DNA from: Tretioscincus oriximinensis
Lineage: Eukaryota > Chordata > Lepidosauria > Squamata > Gymnophthalmidae
Length of the DNA stretch: 64,000 nucleotides
Assembly (NCBI GenBank): GCA_022410635.1
Contig: JAJVDF010000018.1
Coordinates: 4,328,231-4,392,230, forward strand
Reading direction: 5' to 3'
Of this stretch, positions 12,385 through 23,844 are shown piece after piece (position 1 is the stretch's first letter; each line of letters begins with the position of its first letter). Both the position numbers and the translations under genes were made by a program. Under the pieces are notes generated by a model. It had not been told where the DNA came from. It searched no databases and saw only the letters and a list, made by a program, of their open reading frames with translations.

Positions 12385-13430
12385 TGTTTTTTGAGATTTT
12401 TTTTTATTATTTCCTTTAGAACAATATAGTCATACAGCTTCCAAAATACTCATACATAAACACTCATGCCAAGATAAACAATACGTAGCTTATCCCCCTT
12501 CCCTCCCCCCTCCCACTCAGAAATATCAAGGTAAGTAGTTATGCAAAATTTCTCTGCTCAAAGATCATTAAGATTGTATGAGTTAAGATAATATTTTTTG
12601 TGTTGAATGTTCTGAAGGCAATGGATTTCTGCTATTTAATTACCCAGGATACCTTTAATCTTTTTTATTTTATACATTCATAAAGTATACATTTAGATAG
12701 ATATTTATACCAACCATCTGTTGTCCACTTGCTTTTGTCCTTCCAGCCTCTTGTCCTTCCAGCCCAAAATACTTTGAGTATATATGCAATATCAAAATTA
12801 AGACTTAGATTTTCTATTCTGACCATTATCACAATTTCCTTTGTTACTGGGATGTTAATATTTAGAATTTCTTGAAAGATCCTATTTCAGAATAGAGCAA
12901 CCTCCTGACAATCATGCCACATATGTATATATCAGAGCACCCATGCCAACACTGTGATGAGATTCTAATCGTGTGACAATTTAGCAGGAGTTCTGTAGCA
13001 TTGTGTTAGGATTTTATATTCCACTTCCCTGACCTTATTATATTTCGTTTGGCTTATATCTTTTACCCAATTAACCCATTCATTGTGAACATTTGGTATA
13101 TCATCCTCTCATTGTTGACTGAGGAGATATTGGTTTCTGTATTTCTTTTTGATCAGTAAGTTATATAAATCTCCTGCTAGACCTTTCTCTTCCTTTCTTC
13201 TCATATCTATAATTATCTCAATCTCTTGTTTCTCTTCTTCCACATGGACTCCAACCTGATAGTAATTGTTAAATCTGTGTATTGCCTTTTTACACATCTA
13301 GTTGATCGGGTTTTCTCCCAACTGTCTTAACCATTTTAATGATAGTGGATCTCCTGTGTCTCTAATTCTTTGTCTGCCTTATGTACTTAAATGGTTTAAA
13401 GAGTTTGCCAATGTTGTTTCCCCTGTGAGA
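12385..13430 (-). mobile_element. L1-type LINE 3' end (minus)
   Basis: Read on the minus strand, decayed frames include KEEKGLAGDLYNLLIKKKYR and, further on, a CWHGCSD segment. The latter resembles the C-terminal cysteine/histidine region of L1 ORF2, where a CW-x-CG type motif is usual. A purine-rich G-run and a poly(A) end, seen as poly(T) near 12400 on the plus strand, complete it. It has many frameshifts and sits in an intron of the coiled-coil candidate. Confidence 0.7.
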
Positions 13431-14304
13431 TGATNGATCTTTTGGGTTTCACTCTACCAGCATCACAATTCCCATCAGTTCAATCCAGAATTTTCATTTT
13501 TTNAAAAAATATTTCTACCTGTACTTCAAATAATCTAGAAGTCAAGCCAGATTTAGCCTATGGCTTCATTTGGCAACAGAGATATCTTTCATGCATCACC
13601 AAAGCAACAAGTCTCTATTCTTCTCCCATCTGCCAAAATATCTGAATGAGGCACTAACACTTGGAGGACTGTGGAGGACATCTTAAGGTGAGAGTATGAG
13701 GAATCTCATCATGGTTCCCTAACCTCCTTCACTCACCTCCCATAGTGTGTAGATTGTACAGAGAGTTCTGAAAAGGGCTGCCTAGATCTGTATAGTTATA
13801 CTAACTTTGAGGTATTGCCAATCATCAATGAACCCTGGCCAGTAGCAACAAAAAGTTCAAGTCACTTCAGCCAAGTCATACTGAGAAAGCACTTCACACA
13901 GTTGCCTTCCCATGACAAGTGGCACAACTATCAAAATACCAGCTAAACTTCCACTTCTAAGCAGGTCTTCAGTCCATCTATTTTCCCATCCTACAAGTGG
14001 TGGTACTTTGTTTAAAAGCAAACGCAATAGAAATGAAAATATATATTTGAGGGCATAAGGCAGTTAGTTTTTTTATCTTTATCCTGCTTTCTTACGAGCC
14101 AAACTAATGGATCTGATTCAGTGAAGCTCCCTTTTTCAGATTTCAGCAAGGCATGCTATGGAAAATTGCTATCTGCATAGCAGTGTTAATCCAGACCAAA
14201 GGCTTTGGAATTGGCTTGGGAACCAATTTCAGTGGTGCACTTAGTGCCTGCCCAAAGGAGTCCCCTGAGAGCCTAGAGCACAGAAGTATGCTTTTTGAGA
14301 GGTA
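13431..14304. other. No recognised feature
   Basis: I see no exon with both splice sites and coding signal, and no clear repeat boundary. Short frames at 13430-13645 and 14153-14434 are not supported; the latter runs into a SINE. Confidence 0.4.
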
Positions 14305-14575
14305 CAGTGGCCTTGGTGTTTCAGCAGAGATACCGAGTTTGAAGCTCTATGTCAGCTGTGGAGAACGGCGAGCACCCTCTACTGGCCTCAGCTCTAGCCA
14401 GCCCAGCTATTTGAAAGCAAGAATTTGCAATTAGATATATGGGGATCATCACAGTGTGGTGGGGAAAATAGAATGTAAGCCTTCGGGTGAAAATTAAGTT
14501 TGTAAGCTGCTTTGAATCCCTTCAGGTGAGAAAAGTAAGGTATAAAAACCCCGTTCTTCTTATTCTTTTTGCATC
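14305..14575 (+). mobile_element. tRNA-headed SINE, family A (degraded)
   Basis: The 3' half is clear: AGAATGTAAGCCTTCGGGTG, TTTGTAAGCTGCTTTGAATC and GGTATAAAAACCCCGTTCTT match the other family A copies. The head is worn but keeps GAGTTTGAAGCTC in the B-box position. Confidence 0.75.
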
Positions 14576-15023
14576 ATGCTCTAGAATAAGCCGATATAAT
14601 GGTAGAGCTCAATATTGATGTCTATTAGAAATTCAAATCAAAGTTTTAACAAGTATACTCCAAACTTCTGTGTTAGAACGTCTTCAACAAGCATATGAGT
14701 TTGAAAGCTGAGCTACAACTTGCAAATAACTGATAGTTAGCAGGGGAAGACTAAGATATAGTTGCAATCCTATCTTTGATCTCTTAAGACAGCATTTCCC
14801 CTCATGGCCCTTCAGTACCATCCTGATTTGTCAGCTGTGCAAGTGAGTCACCACTCCCAATGCTGATCAAACAGATTATCTGGAAGTGCCCTTTAAGCTA
14901 AGTGTGGAATATCTTCAAGGTTTTTCTTTAGCTTGTAGTAAATTGCTGCAGTGTTTCTGTCCTTACCCACAGAGTGGTTTATAAATCTTTACAGCTCATT
15001 GCAATGATTTATTTCTCCCACAG

Positions 15024-15074
15024 GAGAAAGACAATGAAAATTTGCACTTGAGAAGCTTCATGCTTTCTGAGAAG
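15024..15074 (+). CDS. Coiled-coil candidate gene, exon C
   Basis: The acceptor is TTTATTTCTCCCACAG and the donor GAG AAG|GTACGT. The 51-base exon encodes EKDNENLHLRSFMLSEK and is phase 0 at both ends, continuing from exon B without a break. It is very short, but splice strength, phase and composition all agree. Confidence 0.45.
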
Positions 15075-15316
15075 GTACGTAGTGACTGTTGCTCACCTCT
15101 TCCAAGACAGATTTTATTTCACCACTGAACATAAAACAAATGACGGCAAGCAGCTCTTAAAAAATATATCAACCACATTGTTCCCCTCCTTCAGCAATAA
15201 ATGTACTGGTATGGTTTAGAATAGTAAGATAGATTTTTGTCCTCAAGCTAACAATGTGAAGTTATCACTTTTTGCTCTCCTTAGTCCTACTACTTCCATG
15301 TCAAAGAAATCGCAAG

Positions 15317-15469
15317 ACAGTGATGAGTGTCTTTACTGACATAGCAATGGAAATCTCAAAGCATAGACCTCATCTTATAGATGAGAAAGGCCACCCAACG
15401 TCTCTCTCATTGCTTTCCAAGTTGCAGCCCACTGAACCAATCAAACCATTCCCAAGTACAAATTGGAAG
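15317..15469 (+). CDS. Coiled-coil candidate gene, possible exon D
   Basis: An open frame runs through TVMSVFTDIAMEISKHRPHL and ends at PFPSTNWK before AAG|GTACTT. If the acceptor is the AG at 15315-15316, the exon is 51 codons and phase 0 at both ends, fitting exons C and E. The stronger-looking acceptor (CTCTCCTTAG at 15284) would put a stop at codon 13 after exon C. The sequence is not coiled coil, with a proline-rich end. It could be a linker region or intronic. Confidence 0.3.
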
Positions 15470-15524
15470 GTACTTATAATCCTACACCCAGATAGATTAT
15501 GTTCACAACCCATTTCCATTATAG

Positions 15525-15642
15525 ATCATTTATCAGGGTTCACAAGGCTTTCCAGCATATTAAACTGGGCCAGCAGAAATTCAAATATTCCAGTGAAGCA
15601 ACTGGAAGCAGCAATAAAAGTTGGATACTTCTGGACACTCAG
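15525..15642 (+). CDS. Doubtful exon-like segment
   Basis: It lies between CATTTCCATTATAG and CTCAG|GTAAAA and is open in two frames (one contains KAFQHIKLGQQKFKYSSEA). In phase 0, which exon D would require, it hits a stop. It may be an alternative exon or a chance. Low confidence. Confidence 0.15.
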
Positions 15643-15774
15643 GTAAAACATTCTTTGTCCCAAACTATGAAGGAAAGGAACTTTTTTCTCTTTTTGTATT
15701 TGCATTAGGGTGCATCCAGAGGAGGGATTTTTCATGTTATATTAGTGTGGTGATGAGGGATTGCTTCACAGGCT

Positions 15775-17880
15775 TGTAAGATCCAGCTGTGGTCATATTG
15801 GAAAGGCCAGTTGTCCCACCTTTTCCTCCTAGTAGTTGCCATGCCACCAACTCATAAACTCAGTACCCTTTCCAGGAGGATACCATGGTTAATGGTATCA
15901 AAAGCTACTGAGAGATCCAGGAGAACCAATAAGATCCATTTCCCCCATCCCTATCCCAGAGAAGGTCATCACCCAGGGTGTCCAAGGTGGTTTCTGTGCC
16001 ATGACTAGGCTTGAAGCCAGTTTGAAGTAGGTCTAGATAGCAAGTTTCTTCCAAGCATGCTGCAGTTAAACAGTAAATTGCCAAGGAGGGGTACTTTAAC
16101 TCTTCCATATTGAGGGAAGGCTTCTTGAGGAGAGGGTACAGCACCACTTCTTTAAGAGCCAGTGGAACCATCTTTCAAAGAAGCATTCATGACTTTCCGG
16201 ACCACCCAGTCATGCCCTGCCAGCTAGCTTTTATCAGCCATGAAGGGCAAGGATCCAGGGGGCATGAGGTTGGCCAAACCCCAACAAGCACATCAGCAGA
16301 CTACAANAATTCAAACTGATCCAAGATAACAGGACCAAAGTGTTGCATTCAATTCCTCACAAATCTGAGCAACTTTGCCCTCAAAGTGTGTTGCAAATTT
16401 GTTGCAGAAGATATCGGATGGCTTTTGTCCTTGCTCTCTTAGACTAGATTGTATCAGGCCATTCACCACTCAAAGAAGATCTGCTGGGAGATTGCTTGAG
16501 GATGCTGCCACCACTGCCACATAGTAGGCATGATAATGCCCATTAACCTGTGTTTGGTCAGACCCTTGTTGGGATTTGCAGCACCTGCACTCCAGCTGTC
16601 GGCCTGTTTCATCATCCATAATACCTAAAATACCAGGCTGCACTATGAGCTCCACAGCTATGCTGAGGGCACTTCAGAGCAATTAAGTGGATAGCTCTGA
16701 TCAACTCTCAAGTCCAAAGAAAAACCAGAGCTTCGGCAGGAGTGCCATCCCCCAAAGCATTCAAGAATCACACAAATCCTATAAGTCCTTGGGGGTGGAC
16801 CATCTGAATAGGTCCCCCATCCTTGCAGGGGAGAGCTGTTACTATAACCTCACCAGAAAATTATTCATCCATGACAACAGGTTTACCACCAATCCATCCT
16901 ATTAGTGGCTCATCACCAGTTTGCTCCGTATAAAATACCAGATCAACAGTATGTCTTGTCCTTTGTGTTGAGCAAGCAACATGTTGAGATAGCTCCGTGG
17001 TTTTCATGGTGGCTATGAAGGACTGAGCAGGATCAATGAGGATAGCTTCTGCATGGATGTTAAAGTCCTCCAACATTGCAGTGTTGGGGGCCTCCAACAC
17101 CACATCAGAGACAACCTCAACCAACTCAGATAGGGATTTTGCTGGGCAGGGGGGTTTACAGTACACCAGCAACATCCGTATTCTATCTCTTTTGCCAAAC
17201 AGTAGGAGAGCCTCTCAAATCCAGATTGGTGACCTGGTGAGAGAGAGTTGCCTCTGGGATGGACAGGCAGGACTCCTGAGATATCATTTGCAGGTGCATG
17301 AACAGATGCATATTTGCTTTCCTCTGTTTGAACTGCCCAGGTGCATCTGGTGGGCCTCTGTGTGAGACAGAATGCTGGACTTGATGGGCTGTGGCCTTAT
17401 CCAGTATGGCTCTTCTTATGTTCTTATGACAGAAGACTTGTGAACTACAACAACAACCCCTCCCCACTGGTCTGCAACAGTGCTGCACCAGAGGAGCAGG
17501 TTTGGGTAAGACTAGGGCCATCCAGTTCATTCACCAAGGTCTCAATAATACATACCAGATAAGCCCCTTCATCCAAGATCAAATCATGGATAACAGATGT
17601 TTTATTCTGAACTGACCTAGCATTTAGAAGCAGCACCATCAAAACAGTGGGCTGGTCAGCAGGCATCCTCAAAAACTGCCAGTTGGAAGGCAGAACAAAG
17701 GGATGATAGCTTTCATACATCTATCATCCCTTCTCCTAACTTGCCTCTTCTGCATCCCATCACCATATATCCCCTTGGCCATCACCACAGCAATGACCGC
17801 CCCCTGTGACATCTCTCTCCCCTTTACTATCTGAGCAACTCTATTTCCCCTCTACTCTCCCCACAAATAGTGTTAACGAG
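15775..17880 (-). mobile_element. L2-type LINE, 5' UTR to reverse transcriptase (minus), split
   Basis: Minus-strand frames give endonuclease pieces in order from the right: LLLNARSVQNKTSVIHDLI (17445-17720) and LEDFNIHAE (16861-17175). These are followed by a worn reverse-transcriptase start, LLQTGFKPSHGTETTLD (15905-16171). It is the most complete L2 in the window but is full of stops. A separate CR1-like fragment in plus orientation interrupts it at 17205-17428. Confidence 0.88.
17205..17428 (+). mobile_element. CR1-like LINE 3' end inserted in the L2
   Basis: GGTGCATCTGGTGGGCCTCT, GAATGCTGGACTTGATGGGC and the terminal repeat TTCTTATGTTCTTATG match the copies at 39125 (plus) and 28928 and 63143 (minus). 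L2 endonuclease sequence of opposite orientation lies on both sides, so this inserted after the L2. Confidence 0.88.
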
Positions 17881-18100
17881 ATATAAAAAGAAGTATTCTA
17901 AAACAACTACACTAAAACCAGTCATTTCTTTGACCATTTGGCAATCTCAAGAATATGGAAAATTAGTACAAAAAATGACTAGAGTAACTGGTTTGATCTA
18001 AATGAAGATGCAGCAGAAAGGCAGATTATCTATAATAGTCTGGTTATTGGTCTGATAATCTGAATCTGACTATTTTGTGTTCTTCTGTTTTCCAAAGTAG

Positions 18101-18178
18101 AACTGTACATTAACAGCATCCATGAAAATCATTCAACAGAGTTACTTGCAGCTTTGTTGTCAAGTCAATAAATTACGA
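18101..18178 (+). CDS. Coiled-coil candidate gene, exon E
   Basis: The acceptor is CTTCTGTTTTCCAAAGTAG and the donor TTACGA|GTGAGT. The 78-base exon encodes NCTLTASMKIIQQSYLQLCC then QVNKLR, phase 0 at both ends. Its end joins smoothly to GELQESK in the next exon, giving a typical coil register. Confidence 0.45.
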
Positions 18179-19641
18179 GTGAGTATATGTGGAACCAGGT
18201 AGAGCATAAGATGGTAGAATTTGATGGAATGTCCACTGAAGCTAGCACAGAATTAGATTGAACAGGGATGCATTTCTGTTATGAAAATTAGATATTCATG
18301 GAAATTGTGCTGAATTTATGGGGCAGTGTCCCTAAAAATAAAAGGCTTCTGGGAAATGAATTCACCCACCTTGATCTGGTACTTTGGTTGTTATTGTTCA
18401 ACAGTTCAGATATGTCCCCATGGTCGATAGCGTGACAGGCCCCTCATTTTCAGCTGTCTTCTTTTGCCTTCAATCCATGAAGTTTTATTTGCAAAGATAT
18501 TGAAATGTGTTGCGATTTCCTACTCCAGTGACCCATGTTTCATCTGAGCTCTCCACCATGACCTGTCTGCCTTACATACAACTGCATTGCATAGAGCATA
18601 GCTTCACTGAGTTATGCAAACTCCTGCATCATGGCATGGCTGTGACCCAAAAGGAGGATAATTTGGTATAGTATTTTAATGGGTTATGTTTTGCTATAGT
18701 CTGTCACATCTGTGTCTAGTATCTAAAAGTGATGGATATAGTAATTATTTCATCTGTAAAGGAAAATGTGGTCCTAGAAGATATGTACACATAATATATA
18801 AGGTCGTTTTTTTTCATTGTTCAGCATCAGTATAAATTATTGGAATACTGGAGTTTTGAAAAATAATCAATAATTTGATGACACCCAACATTGTTTCTCC
18901 CATATTATTTGAATTGCAAGTGTCTATAGACATCTTGAACTGATGCATGACTACATAGGTGATCTAAATGACAGCCAACAAACTGAAATGGAACCCTTAC
19001 AAAATAAAATGGGTAGTGGTCTATCTTGAATTTTTTTGTCTGTTGTGTTAATTCTTTAGTATTTGTTTGGTATAGTTATATTTTTTATTCAAAGAAGCCA
19101 TGTCCCCATCTAAGATTCATGAGGGATGTTCCTTTGATATGTTTTAAGATCATCTTAAAGTTATTTCTTTTCACCGTTCCTTTTCCTATGTGAATTATAC
19201 CTTATGTAGGTTTTTTGTTTGATCTGCTTTAAGTAATGCTTTATGGCGGGTTTTTCTTGATAGCTTCCAAATTTTAAATCAGAATCTGTATACAAATGGG
19301 CTGCTAAAGAGTGAAAAATGTACATCCCCACCACCATCATAAGCCCAAAAAGCTTTGTGTAGTGTTTAAAATACATATTCAGATATGGGTATTATCATAT
19401 TTTGCTTCTTGTTGGCAGTGAATGTCAGGAATGAAGCATCATTGACTGTGAACTCTGTTGCAATAAACAAAACTAGAGAAATACCTTGAAAGGACACTGC
19501 AACACTTCTTTTCACTGAAACTGCAGATATTCTTGGGATACACAGTGTTATAATTACGATGGTTAGAATAGAAGTGAAAAACATTGTGTGTTTAGAGATG
19601 TTACCATCAAATGAAAAATATTTTGGTTCTTTTCCAATTAG

Positions 19642-19698
19642 GGAGAGCTTCAAGAAAGCAAATTAATTTGTAATGAGGAGGATAAAGTTTTTGCAGAG
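19642..19698 (+). CDS. Coiled-coil candidate gene, exon F
   Basis: The acceptor is GTTCTTTTCCAATTAG and the donor GCAGAG|GTATGT, both strong. The exon encodes GELQESKLICNEEDKVFAE, phase 0 at both ends. It is short and acidic-helical, like its neighbours. Confidence 0.5.
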
Positions 19699-20138
19699 GT
19701 ATGTTGGATGTGTAGAATATAATCCAGCAAAAATTTAACATTTCCAAATCCTACAAATCTGAGTTTAATCTTAAAATTGATACCATTATAGCGTACAAAT
19801 ATGCTAGAGCAAAGGCTTCAAGTGTATTTTCATAATTCTTCATCAGAAATCTGTTTTTTTTTCTTTTCTAGCAGGCAACAGAGAACTAGAATTGTTTAGA
19901 AATCATTTGAGTTGGGACACTGAGATATCTTACACTGTTTTACATATCTTTATGCAAGGTTGTAATGATCTTTGAAGAAAGCACTGGGCTTTCAGTGATC
20001 TCTAGTGGTCCTCTTGACATGATCTCAGATAGAGAATGCTGGAAAACTGTTATTGAGGAATTCCACTAAGTGCACAAGAGCAAGAATGTTTGTGATGAAA
20101 TAAAAATATGAGGTAAAGATTAGGCGATTCTTTTCCAG

Positions 20139-20198
20139 ANGAAACATCAAATCCTTGAGCTAGAAGAGTATATACAAGAATATCAAGTCGAAATTTAG
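20139..20198 (+). CDS. Coiled-coil candidate gene, exon G, ends in TAG
   Basis: The acceptor is GATTCTTTTCCAG. The exon reads KHQILELEEYIQEYQVEI and its last codon before the donor GTACTT is TAG, where a CAG or AAG would be usual. The second base of the exon is N, so assembly quality is in doubt here. It is either a true termination codon, a sequencing error, or a disabling mutation. Confidence 0.4.
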   Translation, partial: XKHQILELEEYIQEYQVEI

Positions 20199-20505
20199 GT
20201 ACTTAATTGGAAAACTGGGATCCTGAAAATTGAAAGAAAACATCAACAGCTATAGGTTTTAATCAGCAGGCCAAACCTAGGTCACAATGCTAAGTGGATT
20301 TATATGTGGAGTATTATTTCTGCAAACATGCTGAATTATGGTTCTTATCATTCCCTATATTCCATACTAGAAAATGGATTCATTGGAATTGAAATTCACC
20401 TCTGATGAAACAGAAGAGCTGTATTTTAATCAATTACTTTTAATCAATCCTGAAGAACTGGATTAAACCAAGAAAAAAGTTTTGTTTTGCTTTTTTCTGA
20501 TTTAG

Positions 20506-20597
20506 TCTAGTTGTTCAGGACTGAAGATGGATGAAAAATACGTGTCAGAACAGCACCAGAGACTATATCATCTAGTGTGGAATTTACAATTATCCAG
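20506..20597 (+). CDS. Coiled-coil candidate gene, exon H
   Basis: An excellent acceptor (TTTGCTTTTTTCTGATTTAG) leads into SSCSGLKMDEKYVSEQHQRL then YHLVWNLQLS, ending with a two-base split codon at CCAG|GTAGCT. The 92-base frame is open. The split codon does not fit the phase-0 start of the exon at 21701, so an exon is missing in between or a frame has been lost. Confidence 0.4.
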
Positions 20598-21014
20598 GTA
20601 GCTTTCTTTCTACCTACAAAGTTTCTAGAGGATCATCAAGATTAGCCTTTCAGGAACTTGATTAACTTCCATTTAGTCTGTCAACTTCATTAAATTCTGG
20701 GCCATATGCAAATTATGATGATGATTAGGGACAAATATTTGATCTGCAAACCAGAGGCATGTAGTAATAAGGATATAGGCTTTAGCACCAATCTATTACC
20801 TTATACTTTCCTAGAAACGCAAATGCACAGAGAGAAATACATCTCACTATGAAGTAAATCAGAATGTAGTTTTGGCAAGTAATTATCTTTGGATTAATGT
20901 GCAAACAAACCCTGTCTTCCATGTTCTAGCAAGGGTGCAAAAAGAGGTCTTGTAGCACTTTAAAGAATTAAAAAAATAGGATGGATGGCATGGGAAACAA
21001 TTTCCAGGTACATC

Positions 21015-21198
21015 TAGGTTGACCAGATGACCCCTTTTTTTGGGTGGTGGTGGTTTGAAAACCCATTTTGGGTGGTGCCTCCCAGTTTTTTCTGAGGAAA
21101 TTTTTTTCAAAAAAAGATTTTTTCCGATTTTTTTTCCTCAGAAAAGAAACGTGAGGCACTCCAAAACGGGTTTTCAACCCCCACATCTGGTCAGCCTA
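21015..21198. mobile_element. Hairpin MITE, family M1, copy 2
   Basis: The terminal repeats TAGGTTGACCAGATG and CATCTGGTCAGCCTA are near-perfect complements. Inner arms (GAAAACCCATTTTGGG and CAAAACGGGTTTTC) also pair. It is homologous to 7209-7430. It has no coding content. Confidence 0.88.
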
Positions 21199-21700
21199 AT
21201 TTAGCAAACTGAATACAATAAACGACAAGAGAAATGTAATGTGGGTGAAGGGATTAATCAGATCAAGTACGTCTTGGGGTTCAGAAGTTAAATGTTTAAG
21301 TGGAGAGAAGTGCCTGGAGGAAAAAGATGTGTCCCACTTTCCAAGCAAGAAATATATACACATGCATNAAATGATGGCATTTTCTCTTTAAGGGGTAACA
21401 GTCAACAATATTCCATCATGTCACCCAACGTTTCCTCAATGAGTCCTCTGAGTCTTTAATGCTTATTCTAAGCTTTGCCTTCTGAGTTCACACACAGAGA
21501 ATCCTACATTTCTACAATACAGAAGCAAAAAGCTTTTTCTATGAGATTTTATAGTGTTAACATTTAGTGTCCCNGGTATGCTTAATACTTTGGGAATTGA
21601 ATTGTTTCCTTTCTGTATGCCTCAGAATTGCCCTCAGTCCTGAACTGCACAGCTGTATGGCTACAGGGAGAAATAAATAAGAACCGAAGGATACTTACAG

Positions 21701-21780
21701 AATACTTTGGTTTCAGTTCGTCAGGACAGAGGCAAAACATTGCAGGATGAACTGGCAGCTATAATGAAGGACAAGACTTG
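21701..21780 (+). CDS. Coiled-coil candidate gene, exon I
   Basis: Starting after ATACTTACAG, the frame reads NTLVSVRQDRGKTLQDELAA then IMKDKT and a split TG| before GTAAGT. An alternative acceptor at 21716 is also possible. The split codon completes to tryptophan with the first base of exon J, which supports the pair strongly. Confidence 0.45.
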
Positions 21781-21988
21781 GTAAGTCTCTGTGAATTTAG
21801 CATTTTCTGTAGCTACAGTTACATCTCATATCATATCAGTTAAATGAAAGTTATTGTAATTCTGCAAGTGATGTACCTTATCTGACTTCGAACAAGAATA
21901 TATATATAATGCTAATGAGGAAAAGAAACAGGTTATTTTTTCCAATTTAAGATGGCGAATCATCTATGATAGATTTCATTTCATTTGC

Positions 21989-22790
21989 AGCGGACGGCTA
22001 ACAAGAAGGAACTCAGGCAAAATTATCATTTAACCATTTAATTAAAACAAGCCTAAACGCAACCGTAACAATACGCAAAATCCGATTACAGACTACTTCA
22101 ATAAAGTGCAATAATAACGTTGTACAAAATACAATCAGATGTAACATGATAACAGCAGCAACATTTACATAAACTTAAATTGAACCCAATTGTAGAGAAT
22201 ATAAGGCCATGGCAAANTAGGGTGTGGNAGGCGCAGCATCTTGGTTTGGATCTGGTCAGCCATCCGGCCTGGCCTTCAAATTAGGCCACGCCCCCCTGGC
22301 GTGGTCCACTGGCTGCCTGCCCCTTTTGGCTAGGCCAGCCAAAAAACAATCTGCCAGCTCGGGACCTGGTCCTGTACTTTCAGCCCACACCCCGATGGTG
22401 TGGGACCATAGCCGGCCACTCACCCGGTGGCTACGGCGTATGGTAGTCAGCCTGACCCGAGCCCCTGGCTATTTTCAACTCTCCGTTTCAAACCAAGATG
22501 CCTGAACCGCCATCACCCTATACCATGACAATAGAGAAAAAAGGGGAAGGGAGGGTGGGTGAAAATTCGCTGCCGAAGAGGCAGGAAATGGGCGGGCGGG
22601 GCCTTTTAAGGCCCCGTCGCGCCCGGAAGTCGTCACGCCTCGCTGCCGGAGCAGCGAGACGCAAGGACCTGCACCCTAGAGCGCCGCAGCGGCGAACGAA
22701 GAGGGGAGCCTTAGTTCCCTTCTTTCTCGCCGCCGCGGCAAACCGGACGCGCGCGGACCAGCCACGGTAAGCGCCCTTCTTGGGGCCATA
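21989..22790 (-). promoter_or_regulatory. CpG-rich block: solo LTR-like element or promoter
   Basis: Its right half (about 22240-22790) is strikingly GC- and CpG-rich against AT-rich surroundings, while its left end (from 21989) is AT-rich. On the minus strand it has a TATA-like GGCCTTAAAAGGCCCCGCC with GC boxes upstream, and an ATTAAA-containing AT-rich stretch far downstream. That layout resembles a long terminal repeat or a retroposon. On the plus strand a possible donor (CCACG|GTAAGC) sits at 22767, so it could instead be a first exon of a CpG-island gene. I could not define terminal repeats or a target duplication. Confidence 0.45.
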
Positions 22791-23479
22791 TTTGACAAGG
22801 CTAATTAGTGCTGGTTCTCACAGAGTATGATCACTGCAAGTTTCATAGACAAGATCTAGGTACTGTAGAGTGCTAAATGGTAAATTTATGGTGCCATAGA
22901 AAAAACTTGAAGGGCATGAGGAATTATAAGTGTAAAAATCTGTCAGCATCTACCTCTTTTTAAAACCATTTAAAGTCTTTCTGCACTGAAAAATCTCATG
23001 GTCAGAATCTGTCTTCAACAACAGAACTAGTGATTCATATCAAGAAGAGGTATAATCACAAATAGTGCCATCTACATGTTAGTGTTGGTCTAGACAAGCC
23101 CAGGCCATAGCATAATATTTGAGACCAAATCTATGGAGGGTTCTCTGGTATGTAAACTGACACAAGTCCCTTCCACGCTAAGGGGAAAAACACAAAAGGG
23201 GTTTAAACCAAGAATAAAGCAATTATCTTAAAAGTCAACATGATGTTGGTGAGAGGAGACACATGAAGAACCAGGAAATTGCTACTGCATATGTGAGTCA
23301 GCTGCAATTTTGCAGTTCTGGCTGGCATCTTCTCATTGTATGCAAGTCCTGTGGTAGCACAACAAACATCCAGGGCTCCCAAAAAGCTTCCTGTTGGAAG
23401 GAGAGGTATTTCATGCTGATATCTGAAAACATCAACAACCTCTCCTTCTGCAACAAAGGTGCCTTTTCTGATGATGATG
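22791..23479. other. No recognised feature
   Basis: Unremarkable intronic-looking sequence; no exon or repeat identified. Confidence 0.4.
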
Positions 23480-23795
23480 AGAAGAAGAAAAAAAGAAAAA
23501 GAAGAACTGAGTTTTTATACCCCGCTTTTCTCATCCAAAAGGAGTCATAGTGGCTTACAAGGTTATTTTTTGCCCAAAGGCTTACATTCTATCTTTCCCA
23601 TCATGATGCAGTGGTTCCCATTTATCTAGTTGCACTCAGTTGCAATTTCTTGCAATTCTTGCTTTCAAATAGCTGGGTTGGTTAGATCTGCAAGCTAATA
23701 GAAGGCACTCACCCCTCTCCACATCTGACACAGGGCCCCCAAACCCAATCTTTCAGATGAAAGACCGACACTTAGCTGACAGCCATTTATGCCTG
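23480..23795 (-). mobile_element. tRNA-headed SINE, family A (minus), first of a tandem pair
   Basis: It shares TTTTTATACCCCGCTTTTCT, TCAGTTGCAATTTCTTGCAA and the CTCACCCCTCTCCACATC block with the other family A copies. The tRNA-like head lies at the right end. The next copy begins only about 50 bases downstream in the same orientation. Confidence 0.88.
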
Positions 23796-23844
23796 TTAGT
23801 AGTAGTACTAACAATAATAATGATAATTTTTACTATTATTATAA

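Noticed and set aside
22224..22770. Two adjoining frames in the CpG-rich block
   Set aside because: Low-complexity basic and proline-rich translations expected from GC-rich DNA; no family resemblance.
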